Source: SVEL01 sp045123575
GTDB lineage: Bacteria > Bacillota > Clostridia > Lachnospirales > Lachnospiraceae
NCBI GenBank assembly: GCA_045123575.1
Contig: JBGVKG010000017.1
Coordinates: 17,235-81,234, forward strand
DNA length: 64,000 nt
Reading direction: 5' to 3'
Shown here: in pieces, positions 35,478-44,671 of the stretch
Layout of the letters: every line of letters begins with the position of its first letter
How positions within the stretch are numbered: position 1 is the first letter of the stretch
The notes under the pieces: model-generated
What the model saw: only the letters and a program-made list of their open reading frames with translations
The model's database searches: none
Told to the model about the DNA's origin: nothing
Position numbers and translations under genes: made by a program

Positions 35478-37721
35478 CTATCTAAGTCTAACTACAGTCT
35501 TAAATACATCATCATCTATCTCAACAGTGAAACTTCCGCCCATAAGCTCTGTAAAACTCTTAGCGATAGATAATCCTAATCCATTCCCCTCTGAATGTCT
35601 CGCCTTATCACCTCTAGTAAATCTAGACATAATCTCCTCGGCTGTGAAATCCATCTCATATTCTGACACATTCTTCAGTGTCACTACAAACTCTGCACCT
35701 TCCATATCCGCTGTCAGATATATTCTAGTACCTGGCATAGAATACTTGAGAGCATTGTCAATTATATTTTGAAACACTCTGTATAACTTCTGACCATTAC
35801 CTGTAAGTGGTGCCGTCTCTGGCACTACCTTTGAACGCAAATCTCTACCTGAGGTTTCAATCTTGTCCTGCATATCAGATAATACCTGATTGATAAGCAC
35901 TACTCCGTCTAACTCCTCCATGGGTACCTGCTCACCGCTAGTAGCCTTTGCCAAATCAAACACATCTGCTACGATATATTTCAGCCTATCTGATTTATCA
36001 GACAATACCTTCACATAATCCTTTGCCACCTCTGACATTTCCTCTTCCTTGAGTAACTCAACATAGCTAATGATAGATGTAAGTGGTGTCTTTAAGTCAT
36101 GTGACACATTTGCCACCAGCTCTATCTGCATTTTCTCTGCCTCTACCTGTTTGCGCACTGATTCTTCAAAGTTATCAGACAGATGAGCAAGCATCTTTAA
36201 AGCATCATTCTTCTCGCTATCCTCTACGGTAAAGCTATTATAATTGCCGTTGTAGATGGTTTCTATAGCCTTAGCCACCTTGTTGTACTTTCTTAGGTCG
36301 AAGTATTCTTTAAAGCTGTTGATGTAGTATATAACAACTGCGACCAACATAAATAAGAACAATGGAATTTGCACACCGTGATAACCATAATCCCGTTCAT
36401 ACCAGTATTCTACTTCCCATGACAAATATTTGTCTGCTGCTATCAATGCTCCATACTGCTGCAATGCTATAATAGTTACAACAATAGTAACAACTGCAAC
36501 CACAACATCCATTATTATCTTTCTAATATACTTCTTTTTAATATCTGGCAGTGCATCATATCCAGTACTGTCATATACCTTCTTAAGGAAACGCCCTATA
36601 CCTTTAACTATCTTAGTAATCAACTGCAATATAGCACAATCCTTAAGTATTCTCTTATTCTTTCTCTTCTTTATAAGTATTCCTATCTCATAGAATATAG
36701 CGGATACAACGACTGTTCCAAGGATAATATATGCCCATCTTATTCCTTGATTCAGTAATGGTTTTATCCACCACATCTCCCCCCAATACCAATACAAATG
36801 CTCATAAATATACATTGCTAACATTATTATAGGTGCACTCAAAACAGCCAACATTAGTATATGTAACTCTACTGGTTTCCTCTCCCACTTATTAAGCTGC
36901 GTTAAACCTTCTACAGACTTTCCATACAATATAGCCAATACAAGTAGTGACACCACAAGACATACAGCCTGAATTATCAGATTGATTCCCATATCCTTTA
37001 TATCTTTCTTATAGGTCGAATTAATAACTTTCTTTTCAGACTCAAGTTCTTCATCAACTTCTTTATTTAACCACTCTGTAAATTCAGATGTACTAAACAA
37101 TCTAAATGTTAGTAATTCATAATCCATAGACTGCAATATGGTATTCAATCTCTCATTGCCGTCCATTATATTGTCTTCCCAACAATCAAATACTACTCCA
37201 TATCTAATACATCTCTCAAATCGGTGGTCAGAATATTCTTTTATACTAACATTTGTTTTATATTGTAGCTGACCATTTCTACGCATTGCATGATATAACT
37301 CGACAACATCTCTACCTTCCATGAAATCTAGAGTCTCTACATATACAAAATTTGAATATACCTGTTCAGCATCAGCTATCAAAATATTACTCTTACTTAA
37401 TAACTCTGCCGCTTCAGCTCCTAAAACATCTTTATAATCATCTATTTTACCATTATATATTTGCCTTATACCATCTATACCAGATGTTGCATAGGTCTCT
37501 AATATATATAAAAATACTTCATCAAGGAGAGCATCTATCTTTTCTTCTTCTTGTACCTTTATCTGACCAATACTATTCTCAATTTCGTCTCTCTCTTTAC
37601 AATATTTTGAGTATATCGCAAACATCTCATAAGATGTAAACAACATACTTCCTATAAGTAAGAAGCACACTGCAGCTATAACCCATTTTGTTATCTTATT
37701 ATATAATATATTCTTCATCAT
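35478..37721 (-). CDS. Large multi-pass sensor histidine kinase
   Basis: 747 residues. TM1 at about 12-32, an extracytoplasmic region of about 210 residues, then several more TM helices (about 245-470) before the kinase core. The phosphoacceptor His is in LVANVSHDLKTPLTSIISYVE; N-box IIDNALKYS; the G1 box reads LKNVSEYEM rather than DxGxG; G2 is GNGLGLSIAKSF. A degenerate G1 is common in VanS-like kinases. GGAGG precedes the ATG at 37721, which overlaps the stop of the response regulator (ATGATG), so the pair is translationally coupled. Confidence 0.9.
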   Translation of the reverse strand: MMKNILYNKITKWVIAAVCFLLIGSMLFTSYEMFAIYSKYCKERDEIENSIGQIKVQEEEKIDALLDEVFLYILETYATSGIDGIRQIYNGKIDDYKDVLGAEAAELLSKSNILIADAEQVYSNFVYVETLDFMEGRDVVELYHAMRRNGQLQYKTNVSIKEYSDHRFERCIRYGVVFDCWEDNIMDGNERLNTILQSMDYELLTFRLFSTSEFTEWLNKEVDEELESEKKVINSTYKKDIKDMGINLIIQAVCLVVSLLVLAILYGKSVEGLTQLNKWERKPVELHILMLAVLSAPIIMLAMYIYEHLYWYWGEMWWIKPLLNQGIRWAYIILGTVVVSAIFYEIGILIKKRKNKRILKDCAILQLITKIVKGIGRFLKKVYDSTGYDALPDIKKKYIRKIIMDVVVAVVTIVVTIIALQQYGALIAADKYLSWEVEYWYERDYGYHGVQIPLFLFMLVAVVIYYINSFKEYFDLRKYNKVAKAIETIYNGNYNSFTVEDSEKNDALKMLAHLSDNFEESVRKQVEAEKMQIELVANVSHDLKTPLTSIISYVELLKEEEMSEVAKDYVKVLSDKSDRLKYIVADVFDLAKATSGEQVPMEELDGVVLINQVLSDMQDKIETSGRDLRSKVVPETAPLTGNGQKLYRVFQNIIDNALKYSMPGTRIYLTADMEGAEFVVTLKNVSEYEMDFTAEEIMSRFTRGDKARHSEGNGLGLSIAKSFTELMGGSFTVEIDDDVFKTVVRLR

Positions 37722-38440
37722 CCCTTTACCTCCTCTATCTTGTAACCTAATCCCCATACAACCTTGATATACCTTGGTTCCTTTGGATTTATCTCTATCT
37801 TTTCTCTGAGATGTCTTATATGTACCATAACAGTATTTTCCACAGCGTACCCGTCCTCATTCCATACACTTGTGTAAATATTCTCAGCAGAAAATATCTT
37901 GCCGGGATTCTTCATTAAAAGCTCTAATATCTTATACTCTGTTGCTGTCAGTTTCACACCATCTCCATCCACTGTTAGCTGCTTGTTATCAGTATCTAAT
38001 TCTAGACCACCTATGGTTATTACGCTCTTATTATTATGTAACCCTTCACCCATAGTGCCTAGATGCATATACCTTCGTAAACTAGCACGAACCCTTGCCA
38101 CAAGCTCCATAGGATTATATGGCTTAGATATGTAATCATCTGCTCCCACACTTAATCCTAATACCTTGTCAGTATCCTCTGACTTGGCAGACAACACTAT
38201 AATAGGTATGTTCTTTGTCTGGCGTATACGCATTATAGCCGACAAACCGTCCATACGAGGCATCATGACATCTATAAGCATAAGGTGTATATCATTACTT
38301 ATAATAGTATCCAAAGCCTCTAGGCCATCATAAGCCCTGAATACTTTATATCCCTCCTTCTCTAACAGAGTAGCTATAGCCTTCACTATGTCCTTGTCAT
38401 CATCCACTACCAATATGTTTGTCTTAAATCCTGTGTCCAT
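37718..38440 (-). CDS. OmpR-family response regulator (partner of the large kinase)
   Basis: 240 residues. Receiver domain with VVDDDKDIVKAIATLL, phosphoacceptor Asp in HLMLIDVMMPRMDG, and Lys in DDYISKPYNPMELVAR. A winged-helix domain starts near residue 135 and ends YIKVVWGLGYKIEEV. Its stop overlaps the start of the kinase gene. The upstream 400 bases hold a long inverted repeat and a GCATAG/CTATGC hairpin close to the start codon, so its expression may be controlled in the leader. Confidence 0.93.
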   Translation of the reverse strand: MDTGFKTNILVVDDDKDIVKAIATLLEKEGYKVFRAYDGLEALDTIISNDIHLMLIDVMMPRMDGLSAIMRIRQTKNIPIIVLSAKSEDTDKVLGLSVGADDYISKPYNPMELVARVRASLRRYMHLGTMGEGLHNNKSVITIGGLELDTDNKQLTVDGDGVKLTATEYKILELLMKNPGKIFSAENIYTSVWNEDGYAVENTVMVHIRHLREKIEINPKEPRYIKVVWGLGYKIEEVKG

Positions 38441-38497
38441 GTTTATCTCCTGTTATATAGGTTAATCGCATAGTTTTTATCTTATCCCCTATGCAAT

Positions 38498-38584
38498 AAA
38501 AATCACCCGTTTTATTACAATCGAAGTCACTTCGTAACTTTGATTTAGTACGCAAATAGTGTACCACATCTAACGGATGATTTT
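38498..38584. repeat. 87-bp inverted repeat in the leader of the response regulator
   Basis: AAAATCACCCGTT (ending 38511) pairs with AACGGATGATTTT (38572-38584) with one mismatch. Inside, AATCGAAGT can pair with ACTTTGATT. On the minus strand the 3' arm is followed by TTTTTATT, so it could act as a terminator or attenuator for the downstream regulator gene. Confidence 0.6.
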
Positions 38585-38640
38585 AATATAAATTATAAAT
38601 CTTATAAAAAAGTTGATAAAATTCTTAAGATTTTCTTAAG

Positions 38641-38876
38641 GATAAAGCAACAGCACAAGAAAAACTATGTGTACACGATTTTAAGCTTGCTTAAAAAATC
38701 GTGGATATATAGTTTTTCTTGTATTGGGCGCAGCCCGTGAATGAAATAGCTTACGAAGTAAGCTATGAATTCTGGCTGTTGCTTATATATCTATATTTAC
38801 ATTTTTTCTTGCATCAAGCGCAGCCCGTGAATGAAATAGCTTACGAAGTAAGCTATGAATTCTGGCTGTTGCTTAA
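38641..38876. repeat. Palindrome followed by a 90-bp tandem duplication at the end of tcdA
   Basis: AAGCAACAGC (38645-38654) pairs with GCTGTTGCTT (38775-38784). Inside, CACAAGAAAAACTAT pairs with ATAGTTTTTCTTGT, and CACGATTTT with AAAATCGTG. A 58-bp block occurs twice (38728-38785, 38818-38875), offset 90 bp and identical, each with a perfect ATAGCTTAC-GAA-GTAAGCTAT hairpin. The second copy encodes the last six residues and the stop of tcdA. The identity of the copies suggests a recent duplication. Confidence 0.85.
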
Positions 38877-39551
38877 CGCACACAAGTCCTTCACAACCTC
38901 ACTAGCCATCAAAAGTCCAGCAACTGAAGGCGAAAAAGCTATACTTCCTGGCACTTCCCCCTTATATACAGGCACTTCCTTGGAATATACCACCTTTAGC
39001 TTCTTTACACCTCTTGTCTTCAGTTCCTTTCGCATAACCTTTGCCAGCGGACACATCTCTGTCTTATATATATCTGCTATCTCAAACTTATCTGGGCACA
39101 CCTTATTGCCTGCGCCCATAGCTGATATAACTGGCACACCTGCCTCCTTAGCCTGCATTATTATCTGTATCTTAGCTGTAACAGTATCTACAGCATCTAC
39201 TACATAATCATACTGAGCGAAATCAAACTCATGAGCATTGTCAGGAAGAAAGAAGCATTTTCTAGCGTCTACTTGTATATCAGGGTTAATATCAAGCATA
39301 CGCTCCTTAAGTACATCTACCTTATCTCTACCAATAGTTGAATGTAGAGCTATTATCTGTCTGTTTATATTTGACTCTGACACAGTATCCTTGTCCACTA
39401 TGGTTATGTGTCCTACTCCGCTTCTTGCTAGCGCTTCCGCAACATATCCACCTACACCACCAACACCAAAGATAAGCACTTTCGAATTATTTAATTTAAC
39501 TATAGCGTCTTCACCTAAAAGTAATGCTGTTCGTGAAAATTGTTCCTTCAT
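38853..39551 (-). CDS. tcdA: tRNA threonylcarbamoyladenosine dehydratase (ThiF/E1-like)
   Basis: 232 residues. N-terminal FSRTALLLGEDAIVKL, nucleotide-binding SKVLIFGVGGVGGYVAEAL (about 23-41), VDKDTVSESNINRQI, DYVVDAVDTVTAKI, and the C-terminal SIAFSPSVAGLLMASEVVKDL are typical of TcdA, which cyclises t6A to ct6A at tRNA position 37 using ATP. It is shorter at the C-terminus than enterobacterial TcdA. The final residues SNSQNS and the stop come from a repeated 58-bp block, so the native tail may have been replaced. It lies downstream of tyrS. Confidence 0.88.
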   Translation of the reverse strand: MKEQFSRTALLLGEDAIVKLNNSKVLIFGVGGVGGYVAEALARSGVGHITIVDKDTVSESNINRQIIALHSTIGRDKVDVLKERMLDINPDIQVDARKCFFLPDNAHEFDFAQYDYVVDAVDTVTAKIQIIMQAKEAGVPVISAMGAGNKVCPDKFEIADIYKTEMCPLAKVMRKELKTRGVKKLKVVYSKEVPVYKGEVPGSIAFSPSVAGLLMASEVVKDLCALSNSQNS

Positions 39552-39615
39552 ATATCATACCTCATTTAAAATATCAGTCGGATAGAACATCCGACTGATA
39601 ATATCACCATTATTA

Positions 39616-40836
39616 TTACACAAGTACAATCTTCTTAAACGATTTCTTACCCTTCTTAAGGAGTACTCCTGCCTTTAACTGCTCTTCTGTGAGAACAGCC
39701 TTTACATCTGTAATCTTCTCACCGTCAGCTGTAACACCGCCCTGCTCGATAGCTCTTCTACCTTCACCACGTGAAGCTACCATCTCTGCTGTAACAAGAG
39801 CTGTTATAACATCCATAGCGCCGTCTGTAAGAGCATCTGCTGTAACCTCCACTGTTGGAGCATTGTCACCATTACCTGCTCCGAAGAGTGAACGAGCCTG
39901 CGCCTGTGCCTCATTAGCATCTTCCTCGCCGTGAACAAGCTTTGTAAGCTCGTATGCAAGGATTTCCTTTGCCTGATTAAGCTGGCTACCTTCCCAGCTA
40001 TCCATCTCATTGATCTGTTCGATAGGGAGGAATGTAAGCATACGGATACACTTAAGTACGTCTGCATCTGCCACATTTCTCCAGTACTGGTAGAACTCGT
40101 ATGGTGTAGTCTTGTTTCTGTCAAGCCATACTGCACCTGACTGTGTCTTACCCATCTTCTTACCTTCTGAGTTAAGAAGAAGTGTGATGGTCATAGCGTG
40201 TGCGTCCTTGCCAAGCTTTCTTCTGATAAGCTCTGTACCACCAAGCATATTGCTCCACTGGTCATCGCCACCAAACTGCATATTACAGCCGTACTTCTGG
40301 AATAACATATAGAAGTCGTAGCTTTGCATAATCATGTAGTTAAACTCAAGGAAGCTTAAACCCTTCTCCATACGCTGCTTGTAGCACTCTGCTGTCAACA
40401 TTCTGTTTACAGAGAAGTGTGGACCAACCTCTCTAAGTACATCGATGTAGTTAAGGTCCATAAGCCAGTCGGCATTATTTACCAGTATAGCCTTGTCCTC
40501 AGAGAAGTCGATAAATCTGCTCATCTGCTTCTTGAAACACTCTACATTATGGTTAATAGTCTCATTTGTCATCATCTGACGCATATCACTTCTACCAGAT
40601 GGATCACCAATCTGTGCTGTACCTCCACCGATAAGTACGATAGGCTTATTGCCAGCCATCTGAAGTCTCTTCATAAGACAAAGTGCCATAAAATGACCTA
40701 CATGTAAGCTGTCTGCTGTTGGGTCAAAGCCAATGTAGAATGTTGCCTTTCCCTCGTTTACCATCTTCTTGATTTCTTCTTCATTTGTTACCTGCGCGAT
40801 AAGTCCACGCGCAATAAGTTCTTCATAGATTCCCAT
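39616..40836 (-). CDS. tyrS: Tyrosine--tRNA ligase
   Basis: 406 residues. Class I synthetase: the HIGH motif appears as HVGHFMALCLMKRLQ (about 45), the tyrosine-binding block as LEFNYMIMQSYDFYML and QFGGDDQWSNMLGG, and KMSKS as KKMGKTQSGAVWLD (about 230). A C-terminal S4-like domain (EGRRAIEQGGVTADGEKITD to KKGKKSFKKIVLV) binds the tRNA. The ATG at 40836 has GGAG eight bases upstream; the longer reading from 40860 lacks a site. It sits behind its own T-box leader. Confidence 0.96.
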   Translation of the reverse strand: MGIYEELIARGLIAQVTNEEEIKKMVNEGKATFYIGFDPTADSLHVGHFMALCLMKRLQMAGNKPIVLIGGGTAQIGDPSGRSDMRQMMTNETINHNVECFKKQMSRFIDFSEDKAILVNNADWLMDLNYIDVLREVGPHFSVNRMLTAECYKQRMEKGLSFLEFNYMIMQSYDFYMLFQKYGCNMQFGGDDQWSNMLGGTELIRRKLGKDAHAMTITLLLNSEGKKMGKTQSGAVWLDRNKTTPYEFYQYWRNVADADVLKCIRMLTFLPIEQINEMDSWEGSQLNQAKEILAYELTKLVHGEEDANEAQAQARSLFGAGNGDNAPTVEVTADALTDGAMDVITALVTAEMVASRGEGRRAIEQGGVTADGEKITDVKAVLTEEQLKAGVLLKKGKKSFKKIVLV

Positions 40837-40897
40837 TGTTTTTTCTCCTTTACTATACATTTTAAATCTGTTAAAGGACTTGTTTCTTTCTCAATAA

Positions 40898-41225
40898 TAT
40901 ATATAAAAGAAGCTCGTCCTTTATAAATAAAGGACGAGCATTATACCCGTGTTACCACCTTAATTCATAGAGCATTCACACACTCTACCTTAGTAGGTAC
41001 TGACCTGTTATACCAAAATGGAATTCACTTCACGATTTTGATTACGATCAAGACCCTAGCACTCTAACGGTTGCCCTCCGTCGCAGCCTACTGGATTGCT
41101 CTTTCGGTACGAAGCTCATGGATGTATTCGTAAACTTAAGTATCTCCTGCGCCTCTCATCAACCGGCTACTTTCTGTAGGTCTTCCCTAGAACTACTTGT
41201 TCCAATCATTGCTTTTTCAATATAT
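40898..41225 (-). promoter_or_regulatory. T-box leader of tyrS with attenuator
   Basis: On the minus strand the T-box GGTGGTAACACGGG lies at 40946-40959. It is followed by a terminator stem (GCTCGTCCTTTAT with its complement, 40912-40939) and TTCTTTTAT. About 260 bases of stem-rich leader precede it. Uncharged tRNA-Tyr would release attenuation. UAC triplets are present in the leader (for example in GAATACATCC), but I could not prove which one is the specifier. Confidence 0.9.
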
Positions 41226-41231
41226 ATTGGT

Positions 41232-41259
41232 AGTATAGCATTTTCTTTCCGTGTGTCAA
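41232..41259 (-). promoter_or_regulatory. Promoter of the tyrS T-box transcript
   Basis: On the minus strand a perfect TTGACA (41254-41259), 16 bases, TATACT (41232-41237). Confidence 0.75.
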
Positions 41260-41292
41260 GTAATTTTACGATGAAACACTATATTTAGCATA

Positions 41293-43782
41293 CTATTCCA
41301 CTGCTTTAAGTGACTCCGCCATCTTTATCTTTGCTATATGTTTTCTCATAAACAGATTAACTATAGTCGCAAATACAACTGTGAGTATAAGTGCATACAC
41401 ATAGCTAATAGGCTTTATTTCCACTCTAAACATAATCAAGTCTATCTGTATCATACTCATAACTATCCTGTGGAATACCACTCCTAGTGGCAAGCCCACA
41501 AAACCTGCCAGTATAGATAAACCTATATTTTCTGTTAGTACGTAGCTTTCCGTTTCATTCTTACGGAAACCAAGGACCTGTACGGTAGCTATCTCTCTAC
41601 TTCTTTCTGCCAGATTGATATTTGTCAGGTTGTAGATAACTATAAATGCTAATGCTGCCGAGAATACAACTACCATCAACACTATATAGTCTAGACATGA
41701 CAATGCATTATTTACCAAGTCTCTCATTACCTCAAGCTGTTGCACACTAGCTATAGCCTCCACATCATTGACCTTTTTAGCGACTTCATCCACATCACCA
41801 TCTATGGTTATAAGTGCTGTCTTTTCTGCCCATTCACCAAACGTATCCTCATATGTCTCTGGCGATATAAATATGTAGCTGTTTAAATAATTTTCAAATA
41901 TGCCTGTAACCTTTATCTTAGCTGTGTGCATATCTGCATCCTGCACCTCTATCACATCTCCAACTAATATCGAAAGCTTATCTGCCAATTTAGCACTTAT
42001 AATCATTTCTCCCTTTTGGGGATATGTTAATACTCCGTTATCATCATGGAGGTTCCAGAAATCTGATAGCTTTGTAGTATCATCTACGCATATCATATTT
42101 ACAGAGCTAAATCTGTCCTTCTCACCTATGACATCTACAAACTGCGATGAGCAGAATATATACTTTTCTACCTCTTTTATACTGTCTAAGCCTTCTATTA
42201 CATCATCCCTTGTTTCAGGTGCAAATGACGCCTCAAGCTCATACTTTTGTATACCATCATAATGTCTGTCAGCCACATCAAACATAGAGTCAGCCACACC
42301 GAAGGCTGTAACCAATAAACCAGTACAACAGCTTATACCTACTATCATAAGTATCAGTTTTCTCTTATATCTAAACATATTTCTAAGAGTAATCTTCTGC
42401 AAGAAAGTTAATCTCTTCCATACGAATGTTACACGTTCAATCAACACTCTCTTACCATTCTTTGCCGCCCTTGGTCTTATAAGCTTGGCAGGCTCACTAA
42501 ATAGCTCCTTACGGCATGACAGATATGTACTGCCAAGTATACCTATAAGAGATACGCATAACGTAACCGCCGCCATAACAGGGCTAAACAAGTATGATAA
42601 TGGCGCAAAGTTATACATAGAATTATATGCAAACCAGAATATCTGAGGTATACCCCAAGTACACACAAAATATCCTATAGTCCAACCTATAACAGTTGCA
42701 CTACCTGCATACAATAAATATTTAGCCACTATCTTTCCATTGCTAAAGCCCATAGCCTTCAATACACCTATCTGTGTTCTCTCCTCGTCCACCATTCTAG
42801 TCATAGTGGTCATACACACAAGCATAGCAATCATTATGAAAAATACAGGGAATATATTGGCGATACCACTGACTATTCCAGTATCATTTTCAAAACTTGT
42901 ATATCCTGTATTTTCATTTCTAGTGAGTACGTAGGTCTCTGCTTCAACTAATCCATATTGCTCTGCTAACGCTTCCTTAGTTGTTCCAAGCATAGCAGCC
43001 ATTTCATCAGTTATGCCGTTTTCCTTAAGCAAGTCCTGATATCTCTTATCCGCTCTATCTTCTAGCAATTTCTCTATATCATCAATCTTATTATCTATCA
43101 ATGACTGATATTCATCGCTATATATATATTCTGCATCTGTCAAGGTCATATTAAGCTCTGTATATACGTCAAGCTCAAATACATCTTCATTAACATATAT
43201 AAAGCCATTTAATGCTCCACTTCCAACAGTTGTCGTTCCGCGGTCTATACCTATATGCATCGGTGACTCAGCCAAACCTACGATGGTATACTCTGTGTAG
43301 CTTAGCTTAGAGGTTATATCCTCTCCATTGCTATTCGCCAGCTTAACAGTAGTTCCAATATCTTCCTTTGTATATTTATCTGCATCCACCAGACACTCTT
43401 TTTTATTCTCTGGCATCCTGCCCTCTACAAGCGATATCTGATTTACCAGCTCTGGTATGGACATTATCTTAAACTCCTTATCAGCATCCTTGTACTCTAT
43501 AATGGCGTCTACACTATATGTACCTTCGGCATTCAATATCTCGTCCAGCTTGGCGAATTCCTTTACATCTTCCTCCGTGATACCAAGTGTCGATATCAAA
43601 CGAAAATCATAGAAATGATGGTCTGACAAATATATATCTGCAGTATTCACCATAGCATTCTTAGTAAGCTTCAAACCTGCAAAGAATCCAGCACTTAATG
43701 CCACTATACTTAATAACGCCATATATCTTCCCATGGAGTTTTTTATACTTCTCCATGCCATTTTTATAATAGATGTCTTCAT
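41293..43782 (-). CDS. ABC transporter permease with two FtsX domains
   Basis: 829 residues. TM helices near the N-terminus (about 20-38), around 320-345, 370-400 and 410-435, again near 480-500, and three at the C-terminus give the two-FtsX-domain layout (ASYLLxMxx-type permease) with large extracytoplasmic loops after the first helix of each half. The first loop holds a coiled-coil stretch. This architecture is seen in MacB-like or lipoprotein/antimicrobial-peptide systems; the substrate is unknown. I chose the start at 43782, five bases after the stop of the ATPase gene; a reading from 43824 would overlap it. Confidence 0.88.
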   Translation of the reverse strand: MKTSIIKMAWRSIKNSMGRYMALLSIVALSAGFFAGLKLTKNAMVNTADIYLSDHHFYDFRLISTLGITEEDVKEFAKLDEILNAEGTYSVDAIIEYKDADKEFKIMSIPELVNQISLVEGRMPENKKECLVDADKYTKEDIGTTVKLANSNGEDITSKLSYTEYTIVGLAESPMHIGIDRGTTTVGSGALNGFIYVNEDVFELDVYTELNMTLTDAEYIYSDEYQSLIDNKIDDIEKLLEDRADKRYQDLLKENGITDEMAAMLGTTKEALAEQYGLVEAETYVLTRNENTGYTSFENDTGIVSGIANIFPVFFIMIAMLVCMTTMTRMVDEERTQIGVLKAMGFSNGKIVAKYLLYAGSATVIGWTIGYFVCTWGIPQIFWFAYNSMYNFAPLSYLFSPVMAAVTLCVSLIGILGSTYLSCRKELFSEPAKLIRPRAAKNGKRVLIERVTFVWKRLTFLQKITLRNMFRYKRKLILMIVGISCCTGLLVTAFGVADSMFDVADRHYDGIQKYELEASFAPETRDDVIEGLDSIKEVEKYIFCSSQFVDVIGEKDRFSSVNMICVDDTTKLSDFWNLHDDNGVLTYPQKGEMIISAKLADKLSILVGDVIEVQDADMHTAKIKVTGIFENYLNSYIFISPETYEDTFGEWAEKTALITIDGDVDEVAKKVNDVEAIASVQQLEVMRDLVNNALSCLDYIVLMVVVFSAALAFIVIYNLTNINLAERSREIATVQVLGFRKNETESYVLTENIGLSILAGFVGLPLGVVFHRIVMSMIQIDLIMFRVEIKPISYVYALILTVVFATIVNLFMRKHIAKIKMAESLKAVE

Positions 43783-43786
43783 AGGT

Positions 43787-44494
43787 TTACCACTCAATCT
43801 CGTCAATAGAAACGACGTTTTCATTTATCTCGTTAGATATTATCTTTCCACTCTTTATCTTAATAACACGGTCAGCCATAGGTGCTATAGCCTGATTGTG
43901 TGTGATAATGATAACTGTTGTACCACGCTCCTTGCTAAGGTCGTATAGCAGCTTTAATACTGCCTTTCCTGTTACATAATCTAGCGCTCCAGTAGGCTCA
44001 TCACACAGAAGTAATCTAGGATTTTTCGCCAAAGCTCTGGCGATAGCCACTCTTTGCTGTTCTCCACCTGAAAGCTGTGCTGGGAAGTTACCAGCTCTCT
44101 CTGACAATCCAACCATATCTAATGCTTCCTCTGCCGGTATAGGATTCTTACAAAGCTGTGCTGCTATCTCTACATTCTCAAGTGCTGTAAGATTCGGTAT
44201 AAGGTTATAAAACTGGAATACAAAACCCACATCATGTCGACGATACTCTGTAAGCTCACGCTTGTTAAGTTTAGATATATCCTTGCCATCAAACTCTATC
44301 TGACCACTGGTAATACTGTCCATACCACCAAGCATATTTAAAAGTGTAGTCTTTCCTGCACCTGATGAGCCCAGCAATATGCAAAATTCTCCCTTTTCTA
44401 CCTCGAAATCTATACCTGCCAATGCATTAATCTGTGCATTTCCTGTTCCATATGTTTTCTTTACATCACTAAACTTAATGTATTTATCTGACAT
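43787..44494 (-). CDS. ABC transporter ATP-binding protein (LolD/MacB type)
   Basis: 235 residues. Walker A GSSGAGKTTLLNML (about 40), Q-loop FVFQFYNLIPNLTALENV, signature LSGGEQQRVAIARALA, Walker B LLLCDEPTGALD, and H-loop VIIITHN are all present. The ATGALD variant of the D-loop is typical of exporters that pair with FtsX permeases. AAGGAG lies six bases before the ATG at 44494. It forms an operon with the permease downstream; no sensor genes are adjacent. Confidence 0.92.
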   Translation of the reverse strand: MSDKYIKFSDVKKTYGTGNAQINALAGIDFEVEKGEFCILLGSSGAGKTTLLNMLGGMDSITSGQIEFDGKDISKLNKRELTEYRRHDVGFVFQFYNLIPNLTALENVEIAAQLCKNPIPAEEALDMVGLSERAGNFPAQLSGGEQQRVAIARALAKNPRLLLCDEPTGALDYVTGKAVLKLLYDLSKERGTTVIIITHNQAIAPMADRVIKIKSGKIISNEINENVVSIDEIEW

Positions 44495-44625
44495 AATTTT
44501 CTCCTTCTTTTGCAATATATTAATAGCCTATGCCCTCTTCTAGCATTTTTAGCCCATATATGTGTTTATTTTATCATAAATTTGTTAAAAATGTGTTAAT
44601 CATATTTTTTTATTTTAAAATTACA

Positions 44626-44664
44626 CATAAAAATGGTATGGTCACATAAAACCATACCACTTTG
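44626..44664 (-). terminator. Terminator of argH
   Basis: On the minus strand GTGGTATGGT and ACCATACCAT form a ten-base stem followed by TTTTTA. Confidence 0.8.
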
Positions 44665-44671
44665 TTACATA

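Noticed and set aside
38719..39207. 162-residue plus-strand ORF with an internal protein repeat
   Set aside because: It reads antisense to tcdA and its repeat is only the translated 58-bp DNA duplication.
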